Of a stretch of 64,000 bases of DNA, positions 53,269 to 61,723 are shown piece after piece. Made by a program: the position numbers and the translations under genes. The notes under the pieces are model-generated. The model was not told the origin of the DNA and did not search any database. It saw only the letters and a list, made by a program, of their open reading frames with translations. Location of the stretch: NCBI GenBank assembly GCA_030831945.1, contig JAURKC010000002.1, positions 1-64,000 of the forward strand. The letters run 5' to 3'. Positions within the stretch are counted from its first letter, which is position 1, and every line of letters starts with the position of its first letter. This DNA is from Ferruginibacter sp. (GTDB taxonomy: Bacteria; Bacteroidota; Bacteroidia; Chitinophagales; Chitinophagaceae).

Positions 53269-55194
53269 ATGTATAAAATTCTTTTCTTTCTAATTTCAGG
53301 AATTCTTTTTAGTATATCAATCGAAGCTCAGCCTGGTCGCTGGCAGCAAAGGGTGAAGTATACGATGAATATTGATGTGGATGCAAATACCAATCGCTTT
53401 ACAGGTAAGCAAAAACTTGAATACACTAACAATTCTCCTGACCCTTTGAAAAAGGTCTTCTATCATTTATACTACAATGCGTTTCAGCCTAATAGTAGTA
53501 TGGATGTTCGTAGTCGCCATCTGGGTAAAACTATTATTAATGGTAGACCTGATTGGGATTCAAGAGTGATCGACCGCATTAGTAAATTAAAAGAAGATGA
53601 AATAGGCTATCAAAAAATAATTTCATTGAAAATGAATGGTGTTTCACAGCCTTTTAAATATGATGAAACCATTTTAGAGGTTACACTTACGCAGCCTATT
53701 GCTCCAAAGTCTAAGGTAGTTTTTGAGATGGAGTTCGAAGCGCAGATTCCCATTCAAATTAGAAGAACAGGTAGAGATAATCCTACAACCGGAGTAAGAT
53801 ACAGTATGAGTCAATGGTATCCTAAAATCTGCGAATATGATATTGAAGGATGGCATCCTACACCCTATGTAGCAAGGGAATTTTACGGAGTATGGGGAGA
53901 TTTTGATGTTACCATTGCCATTGATAAAAATTATAAGTTAGGGGGTACTGGTGTACTAGTTAATGACAAAGAAATTGGATGGGGCTATGATGAACCAGGT
54001 TCTGCATTAAAGCCTACTGAAAAGGCTAAGCGAAGCTGGCATTTTGTAGGTAATAATGTTCATGATTTTGTATGGGCAGCTGATCCAGATTATATTCATT
54101 TAGTAAGAAAAATGCCGAATGGAGGACCAATCTTTCATGTGATTTATAATTATAAAAACAATGATCCCAAAAACGATACTGCTTGGAATACAGTAGCCGA
54201 TGCGGCAGTTTTTACATTACCTTTTGTTGAGTCTAAATTTGGCAAATACCCTTATCCTCAATATTCTTTTATTCAAGGTGGGGATGGAGGAATGGAGTAT
54301 CCAATGGCTACCTTATTAATTGGACCTAGCTTAGGTACTGTATTTCACGAATTAATGCATACTTGGTATCAAATGATATTAGGAACCAATGAAAGCATCA
54401 ATGCTTGGATGGATGAAGGTTTTGCAGATTTCTCCTCTGCTCATGTGGCGGCTTTTTATCGTGATAATTTTACTAGAATAAAATATAAGAATAATCCTGC
54501 CTATATCAGAAGCCTCGATTCAGCTGCAGCTTTATTGCCTCTAGTGATAAGTGGAAGTTATAGGTCTTATTATAACTTAGCAAAAAGTGATTATCAAGAA
54601 CCACTTACCACTCATTCAGATCATTTTGAAACTAATTTAGGATATAGTGTTTCTAGTTATTCAAAGGGGGCTGTATTTATTGAACAATTAGGGTATGTTG
54701 TAGGTGCTGAGATGAGGGATAAAATATTGAAAGAATATTATAATCAATGGCGTTTTAAACATCCTAACACTAATGATCTAATCAGAATTGCAGAAGATAT
54801 GAGTGGGATTAAACTCGATTGGTATAAAGAGTATTGGTGTAATACAATTAAGACGATTGATTATGGAATAGATAGTCTGTGGGAAGAAGGAGGGGTTTCA
54901 AAAATTAGGTTGATAAGAAAAGGAAAAGTACCCATGCCCATTGATTTTCGTCTAACCTTTAAGGATAGTACTACTGAGATGCATTACATACCGCTTAATT
55001 TGATGTATGGTTCAAAATCTACTGAAAATGTAAGTGAACCAAGAGAAGAACATACTGCTTGGAAATGGACACATCCTACTTATATTGTTGAATTTAAAAG
55101 AAGGTTGTCCGATTTAAAAAGGGCTGAAATTGACCCCTCGAAACGGATGGCAGATATCGATTTAAGAAGTAATTTATTACAACTTAATTGGTGA
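53269..55194 (+). CDS. Secreted M1 family metallopeptidase
   Basis: A 641-residue zinc aminopeptidase-like protein with a signal peptide (cleavage near IEA/Q, residue 20). The substrate-binding GGMEYPMATL matches the GAMEN region, the zinc motif is HELMH (His360, Glu361, His364), and the third ligand is the Glu in WMDEGFADF. The N-terminal beta domain (KYTMNIDVDANTNRFTGKQKL) is as in the family. Bacteroidota have several exported M1 peptidases of unknown substrate. Confidence 0.9.
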   Translation: MYKILFFLISGILFSISIEAQPGRWQQRVKYTMNIDVDANTNRFTGKQKLEYTNNSPDPLKKVFYHLYYNAFQPNSSMDVRSRHLGKTIINGRPDWDSRVIDRISKLKEDEIGYQKIISLKMNGVSQPFKYDETILEVTLTQPIAPKSKVVFEMEFEAQIPIQIRRTGRDNPTTGVRYSMSQWYPKICEYDIEGWHPTPYVAREFYGVWGDFDVTIAIDKNYKLGGTGVLVNDKEIGWGYDEPGSALKPTEKAKRSWHFVGNNVHDFVWAADPDYIHLVRKMPNGGPIFHVIYNYKNNDPKNDTAWNTVADAAVFTLPFVESKFGKYPYPQYSFIQGGDGGMEYPMATLLIGPSLGTVFHELMHTWYQMILGTNESINAWMDEGFADFSSAHVAAFYRDNFTRIKYKNNPAYIRSLDSAAALLPLVISGSYRSYYNLAKSDYQEPLTTHSDHFETNLGYSVSSYSKGAVFIEQLGYVVGAEMRDKILKEYYNQWRFKHPNTNDLIRIAEDMSGIKLDWYKEYWCNTIKTIDYGIDSLWEEGGVSKIRLIRKGKVPMPIDFRLTFKDSTTEMHYIPLNLMYGSKSTENVSEPREEHTAWKWTHPTYIVEFKRRLSDLKRAEIDPSKRMADIDLRSNLLQLNW

Positions 55195-55259
55195 TAGCTC
55201 CCCGTAAATAAATATTAATTTAATTTTATAAAAGCCAATTTCCTTTAGGATAAATATCA

Positions 55260-55802
55260 ATGGAGCAGATAATTATTCGGCGTGCTACAATTGCGGATGC
55301 TGTAAAGCTTTCTGCTATTTCAATCCAAACATTTTACGATACGTTTGTCGGCACTTGTAAAGAGGAAGATATGACTGTTTTTTTGAAAGAATATTTCAAT
55401 CTAAAGCAAGTTCAAGCTGAATTAAGTAATGAGAATGATTTTTATTATCTAGCCGAACTGAATGGTAGAGTAGTTGGTTATTGTCGTTGGATGGAAGATT
55501 ATACCAACTTTTCTCTGATGAAACGATGGAAGTCTTTGGAGTTGAAAAGGATTTATGTATTAAAGGAATATCATGGAAAAGGGGTGGCTCAGCAATTAAT
55601 GAACTTGGTGATCCAATACGCCCAAAGTAATCAATATCAGGTGCTATGGCTGGGCGTTTGGGAAAACAATCACCGGGCACAAAAATTTTACGAAAAAAAT
55701 TTATTTGTTAACTCGGGGCATACCCACGATTTTCCAATTGGGGCCACACCACAAACAGATTGCTGGTATTGGAGATTTTTGGAAACTAGTAGTGAAAAAT
55801 AA
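55260..55802 (+). CDS. GNAT family N-acetyltransferase
   Basis: A 180-residue cytoplasmic acetyltransferase. The acetyl-CoA loop is in LKRIYVLKEYHGKGVAQQLM (about residues 98-118), and LWLGVWENNHRAQKFYEKNLF near residue 130 is the typical final helix-strand. IIRRATIADA at the start is a GNAT opening. The substrate is unknown. It is convergent with the response regulator gene. Confidence 0.85.
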   Translation: MEQIIIRRATIADAVKLSAISIQTFYDTFVGTCKEEDMTVFLKEYFNLKQVQAELSNENDFYYLAELNGRVVGYCRWMEDYTNFSLMKRWKSLELKRIYVLKEYHGKGVAQQLMNLVIQYAQSNQYQVLWLGVWENNHRAQKFYEKNLFVNSGHTHDFPIGATPQTDCWYWRFLETSSEK

Positions 55803-55818
55803 TTTTTCACAAACTACT
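55788..55818. terminator. Possible bidirectional terminator
   Basis: GTGAAAAA (55792-55799) pairs with TTTTTCAC (55803-55810), extendable by AGTAGT (55788-55793) with ACTACT (55813-55818) across a small mismatch. It lies between convergent genes and overlaps the stop of the GNAT gene. The stem is A/T-rich, so the call is tentative. Confidence 0.35.
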
Positions 55819-55830
55819 CTTAGCGTATAA

Positions 55831-56466
55831 CTATCTGCCATAAAAAGCATTCACCGCTTCAATCCTATTGCTAACGTGCAGCTTTTCGTAAATATGGTAT
55901 ACATGTTTACGAACGGTTTGAGGACTTATAAATACTTTTTCTGCTATCTCTTTATAGAGTAGTCCTTTAGAAAGCATTTCAAGAATTTCTTTTTCTCGAC
56001 TTGACAATAAATCAAGTGAATCATTAACCATTGATTTGTTTGAGGAATTTTGAAAATGGGTAACCACTTTTCTAGCTATTTGGCTACTCATAGGCGAGCC
56101 CCCATCTTGTAATTCTTTTATTGCAGTCAATAATTTATCAGGTGCTGTTTTTTTAAGTATGTAACCGCTAGCACCCGCACTCAATGCTTCAAAAATCTTT
56201 TCATCTTCTTCGTAAATGGTGCACATCATAAATAACACTTCAGTCATATTCTTTTTTAAAAGCTTTACGACTTCAATTCCATTGATACCTCCCAAATTAA
56301 TATCAATGAGAACAACCTCAGGTTTGATTTGAGGTATTTTTATTAAGGCATCTTCACCACTATTATAGGAACCAGCAAGCGAATAGCCGTCTGCAATTTC
56401 AATAATCTGTTCTAACGCATTGCGTATATCATGATTATCTTCTACTATTGCTATTGAAATATCCAT
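55831..56466 (-). CDS. LuxR/NarL-type response regulator
   Basis: A 211-residue two-domain regulator. The receiver has the acidic pair Glu9-Asp10, the phosphoacceptor Asp55 in LIDINLGG and the conserved Lys in LKKTAPDKLL. The C-terminal HTH is LLSSREKEILEMLSKGLLYK followed by EIAEKVFISPQTVRKHV. No histidine kinase gene lies beside it, so its partner is unknown. It is the last of three same-strand genes after the glycosyltransferase and rsmG, with a 76-bp gap. Confidence 0.92.
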   Translation of the reverse strand: MDISIAIVEDNHDIRNALEQIIEIADGYSLAGSYNSGEDALIKIPQIKPEVVLIDINLGGINGIEVVKLLKKNMTEVLFMMCTIYEEDEKIFEALSAGASGYILKKTAPDKLLTAIKELQDGGSPMSSQIARKVVTHFQNSSNKSMVNDSLDLLSSREKEILEMLSKGLLYKEIAEKVFISPQTVRKHVYHIYEKLHVSNRIEAVNAFYGR

Positions 56467-56542
56467 TTTTTGTGAAGTTCAATTTAATTTTTTATAAAAC
56501 GATACCCTAAATGTAGTATAACATTCGATAAGTTGGAAAAGT

Positions 56543-57157
56543 TTATATGGCTACCTGTAGTAAATATTTATCAGTAAAGAAGGGGGAGTCAAATATTTTT
56601 TCAATTTCCCAAACCCTAGGTTTACAGCCACTTTCGAAAATTTCATTCGCTAAATCTCCTCCTTTCAAGCAGATGAGTCCGCTGGGTTTAGCACCCTTTT
56701 TTAAAAGGGGCTTGCTCCAGGTCCAAAGATCTTTCAGAGGGGCAACCGCTCTTGAAACCACTACATCAAATTTCCTATTTTTAATATCTTCCGCTCTGCA
56801 GTGCTGAGTGCTTAAATTTTGAAGACCAATTGCAGTTGCGACTTCATTGACAACTTTTAGTTTTTTATTAATACTATCTACTAAATGAAACTGTGTGTTT
56901 GGAAAAAAAATAGCTAACGGTATACCAGGGAATCCTCCACCACAACCTAAATCCATAATTTCCATACCAGGCATGAATTCAAATTGAGTTGCAATGGCAA
57001 GAGAATGTAGAACATGGTGTTCATAAAAATTGTCTATATCTTTTCTAGATATAACATTAATTTTTTCATTCCATTCAGCATATAAATCTTTAAGATGAGT
57101 TAATTGCTGTAGTTGAGTTTCTGTAAATTCAGTGAAATATTTTTGTATTATTTCCAT
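56543..57157 (-). CDS. rsmG: 16S rRNA (guanine-527-N7)-methyltransferase
   Basis: A 204-residue GidB-family enzyme. The N-terminal helix carries WNEKINVISRKDIDNFYEHHVLHSL in two stretches, and the SAM loop is MDLGCGGGFPGIPLAI near residue 68. VVSRAVAPLKDL near residue 132 is conserved. It methylates G527 of 16S rRNA. The start is 18 bp after the glycosyltransferase stop. Confidence 0.93.
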   Translation of the reverse strand: MEIIQKYFTEFTETQLQQLTHLKDLYAEWNEKINVISRKDIDNFYEHHVLHSLAIATQFEFMPGMEIMDLGCGGGFPGIPLAIFFPNTQFHLVDSINKKLKVVNEVATAIGLQNLSTQHCRAEDIKNRKFDVVVSRAVAPLKDLWTWSKPLLKKGAKPSGLICLKGGDLANEIFESGCKPRVWEIEKIFDSPFFTDKYLLQVAI

Positions 57158-57175
57158 GTTGATTAATAGTAAGTA

Positions 57176-58309
57176 TTATTTCCAGCTTGCTCTAGGTTTC
57201 AAAAGTAATGTAATTGAAAATATGAAGTAATAAAAAAACATCCAGATATCTAATAATAGCAGAAAAGGGAACAGGTCTTTTTCATTTAGTTTTTTCATGC
57301 AGGGATACAAGATGATTAGCTGAATGATAAAACGAATTGAAAATACTAGTAAACTCCATTGCCAATTATAAAAAGCTACAGCAGTGATAAGAAAAGGGAA
57401 AAATAAAAAATGTGATAGTGAATAAAGTCCTAATAAAAACTGGTGTAAGGGTTTATAATACTTTGCTGTGCTATAATGTCTTCTTTTCTGTTTTACCCAT
57501 TGATTCCAAGTATTAGGTGAGTCACTTAAAGTAAAGGCTTCAGGGGAGATATTTATTTTAGTATTATTTTTTGTTGCAGCGGTATTAATAAATAAATCGT
57601 CATCACCACTTGAAATATGATTAAAGGAAGAAAATCCTTTATGTCTAAAAAAAATTGCTTTTTTATAACTAAGGTTTCTACCTACTCCCATATAGGGCTT
57701 GCCAGCTAATGCATAGGATAGATACTGGAGTGCAGTATGAAATGTTTCCCATCTAATGAGTCGATTCAATAAGCCTTTCTTTTTATGATAAGCACCATAT
57801 CCTAATACAATTTCAGTTGAGTCATCATAACTTTCTTGTATTTTTTCAATCCAATGCTCACTAGAAGGAACGCAGTCTGCATCAGTAAGTAATACAATTT
57901 CATATTTTGCAGTTTTGATTCCAACACTTAAAGGAAATTTTTTTCCAGGAATCATTTTTGCTTCTTGCTTTAATTCTACCACCTTCAAATGCTTGAAATT
58001 CCGTTCAAATTCTTCTAGTAAGTATTTACTATCATCAAATGAGTTGTCATTTACTACTATCACCTCATGAGTAGTAGAATAGGCTTGAACTAATGAACCT
58101 GGAAGATTTTTTGCGAGATTAGCTGCTTCATCTCTAGCACAAATAATTACCGAAACAGGGTGCGTCTGTGTATTGTTTTTAATAGCAGTTTTAAAAAAAG
58201 CTAAGCGGGAAAAGAAAAAAAGGTAATAGAATATTTGAATGAAGGTGATACTACAAAGAATAACGAAAATAATCTCCTGCCAGTTCAGAAGAAAGTTAGA
58301 TAGATTCAT
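57176..58309 (-). CDS. Membrane glycosyltransferase family 2
   Basis: A 377-residue protein with an N-terminal transmembrane segment (residues 12-33) and three C-terminal segments from about residue 290. The catalytic domain has VSVIICARDEAANL near residue 48, VNDNSFDDS near 81, LTDADCVPS near 131 (DxD), GDDDLFIN near 238 and KQKRRHY near 277, matching processive GT-A enzymes. It probably adds a sugar to a lipid or polymer on the inner face of the membrane. Acceptor and donor are unknown. Confidence 0.87.
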   Translation of the reverse strand: MNLSNFLLNWQEIIFVILCSITFIQIFYYLFFFSRLAFFKTAIKNNTQTHPVSVIICARDEAANLAKNLPGSLVQAYSTTHEVIVVNDNSFDDSKYLLEEFERNFKHLKVVELKQEAKMIPGKKFPLSVGIKTAKYEIVLLTDADCVPSSEHWIEKIQESYDDSTEIVLGYGAYHKKKGLLNRLIRWETFHTALQYLSYALAGKPYMGVGRNLSYKKAIFFRHKGFSSFNHISSGDDDLFINTAATKNNTKINISPEAFTLSDSPNTWNQWVKQKRRHYSTAKYYKPLHQFLLGLYSLSHFLFFPFLITAVAFYNWQWSLLVFSIRFIIQLIILYPCMKKLNEKDLFPFLLLLDIWMFFYYFIFSITLLLKPRASWK

Positions 58310-58454
58310 AGGTGCAAAAATAAGGGATATTGAAAGCTTAGTACCTTTTTATAGAGTGAAACTTATCAAAAAATAAGAGGTAGTTTAGGTGAAGGACTTT
58401 AAAGTCTAGTAGTTCCTGGTAGAACTGTATAGGTCTATTTAATAAAATAAACAA

Positions 58455-58462
58455 TATTTTTG
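58455..58462 (+). promoter_or_regulatory. -7 promoter element of tgt
   Basis: TATTTTTG matches TAnnTTTG exactly, 30 nt before the tgt ATG. No TTG or TTTG is found 17-23 nt further upstream, so the promoter is only half supported. Confidence 0.3.
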
Positions 58463-58492
58463 TAGCCCTATTTCTTTAATGGGTAAAATCTT

Positions 58493-59632
58493 ATGGCATC
58501 ACTTCAATTTGAATTACAATATACCGATTCTCATTCTAAGGCAAGAGCCGCTAAAATGATTACCGATCACGGTGAAATACAGACACCTATTTTTATGCCT
58601 GTGGGTACTGTAGGTAGTGTAAAAACGATTACTCAGCAACAACTTAAAAACGACGTAAAGGCAAAAATTATATTAGGAAACACCTATCATTTATTTTTAA
58701 GACCAGGTTTAGAAACCTTGGAGGCTGCTGGAGGTTTACATTCATTTATGGGTTGGGATAGGCCTATATTGACTGACAGTGGGGGGTATCAGGTTTTTTC
58801 ATTGGCTAACAATAGAAAAATAAATGAGGAGGGAGTGATTTTCCAATCCCATATTGATGGAAGCAAGCATTTATTTACTCCAGAAAATGTGGTGGATACT
58901 CAGCGGATTATCGGTGCAGATATAATGATGGCTTTTGATGAATGTCCTCCTTATCCAAGTGATTATGGATATGCCAAAAAAAGTATGGAGCTTACCCATC
59001 GCTGGCTGGATAGATGTATTCACCGATTGAATGAAACCCCCGATAAATATGGGTATTCTCAAAATCTTTTTCCAATCGTGCAGGGGAGTACCTACAAGGA
59101 TTTAAGAATAGCTTCGAGTGAATGGGTAGCTTCAAAAAATACTCCTGGCAATGCTATTGGCGGATTAAGTGTGGGAGAGCCGATAGAAATGATGTACGAA
59201 TTTACTGCACTTTGTTGTGACATTTTACCTGTTCAAAAACCAAGATATTTGATGGGCGTGGGTACTCCTTGGAATATATTAGAGTGCATTGCACTGGGCA
59301 TTGATATGTTTGATTGTGTAATGCCCACCCGTAATGGGAGAAATGCTATGTTGTTTACCACACAAGGAGTGATTAATATTGATAATAAAAAGTGGGAAAA
59401 AGATTTTTCTGTACTAGATGACGGTTTCGATTGTGAGGTAAGTAATTATTATAGTAAGGCATACCTTCGACACTTGATTAAAGCAAAAGAAATGTTGGGA
59501 CTTACCATTGCCAGTATTCATAACTTAGCTTTTTATCTTTGGTTGGTGAAACAAGCTAGAGAACATATTATTGCAGGTGACTTTAGTCAGTGGAAAGCTG
59601 AAATGGTCGTACGTTTACAACATCGTTTATAA
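58493..59632 (+). CDS. tgt: tRNA-guanine transglycosylase (zinc ligands largely lost)
   Basis: A 379-residue enzyme exchanging guanine for preQ1 at position 34 of GUN-anticodon tRNAs. The catalytic base region LTDSGGYQVFSL near residue 93, QGSTYKDLR, GGLSVGEP and FDCVMPTRNGRNAM (nucleophile Asp) are intact. The usual CxCxxC zinc knuckle is replaced: positions equal to E. coli Cys302, 304, 307 are Phe312, Cys314, Ser317, while His343 (E. coli His333) remains. The fold after it (YSKAYLRHL) is normal. It is 71 bp before an LptF/LptG gene. Confidence 0.93.
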   Translation: MASLQFELQYTDSHSKARAAKMITDHGEIQTPIFMPVGTVGSVKTITQQQLKNDVKAKIILGNTYHLFLRPGLETLEAAGGLHSFMGWDRPILTDSGGYQVFSLANNRKINEEGVIFQSHIDGSKHLFTPENVVDTQRIIGADIMMAFDECPPYPSDYGYAKKSMELTHRWLDRCIHRLNETPDKYGYSQNLFPIVQGSTYKDLRIASSEWVASKNTPGNAIGGLSVGEPIEMMYEFTALCCDILPVQKPRYLMGVGTPWNILECIALGIDMFDCVMPTRNGRNAMLFTTQGVINIDNKKWEKDFSVLDDGFDCEVSNYYSKAYLRHLIKAKEMLGLTIASIHNLAFYLWLVKQAREHIIAGDFSQWKAEMVVRLQHRL

Positions 59633-59703
59633 TTTTCTTAATTGTATTAACGGCAATTTTTCAAGCTGCCTGATTTAGTTTAGTTTTGTTTAGATATCAT
59701 ACA

Positions 59704-60789
59704 ATGAAAAAAATAGACAGCTACATACTGAAAAAATTTCTGACTACTTTTTTGTTTTGTTTACTCTTGTTTACTGCATTAGTGGTAGTGATAGATATAA
59801 GTGAAAAAACGAATGATTTTGTAAAGTCCAAGTTGCCTGTAAGTACTATCATTACTGATTATTATTTTGGATTGGTCCCTCGAATTGATGCAATGCTTTT
59901 CCCTTTATTTGTGTTTATTGCGGTTATATTTTTTACTGCAAAGATGGCGGACCGTTCAGAAGTGGTAGCCATTTTAAGTAGTGGCGTTAGTTTTCGCCGT
60001 TTTCTTTTTCCCTATTGGTTAGGAAGTGTATTTTTAGCAATTTGTCTATGGCTGATTTACCAGTTTATTTTGCCTAAGGCCAATGCAATTTGGGGTATTT
60101 TCGAAGCAAAATATGTTGATTATTCACCTACAGATACCAGGGCTTTTCCCCAGAATTATTATTTCCGATTGGACTCTAATTCCTATGCAGGTATAAAATA
60201 TTATGATACGACTACAAAATCGGGGAGCAATTTTTTTATACAAAAATTTGAAAATAATCGGTTAAAGTATAATATTCGAGCAGAAAATATTATTTGGGAT
60301 ACCGCCTCAAAAAAATGGAAAATGAGTAATGTTTTTGAGCGTAGTTTAACCAATCAAAATGAAACGCTTACTCGTTATTCAACCCTTTTAATGTCTTATA
60401 ATTTTAAGCCGCTTGATTTAAGAAAGGATGATTATTTAAAAGATCGACTTCCCACTCCTGAATTGAAGGAACATATTAAAAAAGAGGAGATGAGAGGCTC
60501 CGAAGGGATTAATTCATTATTGGTAGAAAGGTATAGTAGAGATGCAATTCCTGTTTCTGTTATAATACTTTCTATGATTGGTGTTTGCCTCGCCTCTCAA
60601 AAAGTTAGAGGTGGTAGCGGCTTTCATTTAGCCATAGGAGTTATTCTAAGTATGGTTTATATTCTATCAGGAAGATTTTCGCTGGTATTTGCTACCAAGG
60701 GTAATTTTACACCATTTCTTGCGGCATGGCTACCCAATATAATTTTCGGTATCCTAGCCTATGTGTTTTATAGAAGAGCTGCAAAGTAA
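59704..60789 (+). CDS. LptF/LptG family permease
   Basis: From ATG 59704 this is a 361-residue inner-membrane protein; an upstream TTG adds six residues and is less likely. Three transmembrane segments lie in the first 120 residues, a periplasmic beta-jellyroll in residues 125-270, and three segments at the C-terminus (SVIILSMIGVCLASQKVRGGSG on). This is the YjgP/YjgQ layout of LptB2FG, which extracts LPS from the inner membrane. Which of LptF or LptG it represents cannot be told from this gene alone. Confidence 0.9.
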   Translation: MKKIDSYILKKFLTTFLFCLLLFTALVVVIDISEKTNDFVKSKLPVSTIITDYYFGLVPRIDAMLFPLFVFIAVIFFTAKMADRSEVVAILSSGVSFRRFLFPYWLGSVFLAICLWLIYQFILPKANAIWGIFEAKYVDYSPTDTRAFPQNYYFRLDSNSYAGIKYYDTTTKSGSNFFIQKFENNRLKYNIRAENIIWDTASKKWKMSNVFERSLTNQNETLTRYSTLLMSYNFKPLDLRKDDYLKDRLPTPELKEHIKKEEMRGSEGINSLLVERYSRDAIPVSVIILSMIGVCLASQKVRGGSGFHLAIGVILSMVYILSGRFSLVFATKGNFTPFLAAWLPNIIFGILAYVFYRRAAK

Positions 60790-60808
60790 GGATTACCTTT
60801 TTTCTTGA

Positions 60809-61603
60809 CTATCCTTTTAAAATTTTATGATAGCTAGTAGCAATTCCTTTAATCAGGGAAGAGCTAAATCCTTGGTGCTCCATTTCATTCAGTCCTGCAA
60901 TGGTACATCCTTTAGGTGTAGTTACTTTATCAATTTCTTGCTCTGGGTGAGTACCATTTTGTAACAATAATTCGGAGGCACCTTTTACAGTCTGAGCTAC
61001 GATAAGATTAGCAGTGTTAGCATCAAATCCAATTTCTATTCCACCTTGGATATTTGCGCGAATATAACGCATCGCATAGGCAGTTCCACAAGCGCCCAAT
61101 ACAGTAGCTGCATCCATTAATTTTTCATTAATCATGGCTACTTTTCCTAGGGTGGAAAACAATTCATTTACAAAATTAATTTGTGCTTCTGTTGCATTGA
61201 TATAGCTGATGCAGGTCATGCTTTGCTGTATTGCAACTGCAGTGTTTGGCATTGCTCTGAAAACAGGTATTTTCTTTTTAATAGTCGATTCAATTTCTTC
61301 CATGAGAACCCCAGTTACCACAGAAACCAAAATATGTTTTGAAGTAAGTCCTTTTTTTAATTCATTTAATACTTCGCTTACCTGAAAAGGCTTAATCGCT
61401 AAAATAACTAATTCAGCATTTTTTATTGCTTTGTCATTATCAGCAGTCACTTGAACCCCTTTCTTAGCAAGGTGTTGCAGGGTGGAAGTATTTCTTTTTG
61501 TGATCGTAATATCAGCAGCTTTACAAAACTTACTTTTAATCAAACCTTCAGCAATTGCACTCCCTAGGTTTCCTCCTCCGATAATTGCGATTTTTTTACT
61601 CAT
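60809..61603 (-). CDS. proC: Pyrroline-5-carboxylate reductase
   Basis: A 264-residue NAD(P)H enzyme making proline from P5C. The Rossmann loop is IIGGGNLGSAIAEGL (residues 7-21), AIKPFQVSEVL near residue 70, and the C-terminal TPKGCTIAGLNEMEHQGF matches the signature TxPGGxT region. Note that proline dehydrogenase, which makes P5C, is elsewhere in this window. The gene is convergent with the LptF/LptG gene. Confidence 0.92.
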   Translation of the reverse strand: MSKKIAIIGGGNLGSAIAEGLIKSKFCKAADITITKRNTSTLQHLAKKGVQVTADNDKAIKNAELVILAIKPFQVSEVLNELKKGLTSKHILVSVVTGVLMEEIESTIKKKIPVFRAMPNTAVAIQQSMTCISYINATEAQINFVNELFSTLGKVAMINEKLMDAATVLGACGTAYAMRYIRANIQGGIEIGFDANTANLIVAQTVKGASELLLQNGTHPEQEIDKVTTPKGCTIAGLNEMEHQGFSSSLIKGIATSYHKILKG

Positions 61604-61723
61604 GGCGTCGATTGTTGTACTATTCTATTAGAAAATTTTATCTCCCATCTTACCAAAAAATATGGCAAGAAGGGTAAACGTAAATTACTAGCGTCTACTT
61701 TTTCGTGTTAACATTCATTGAGA

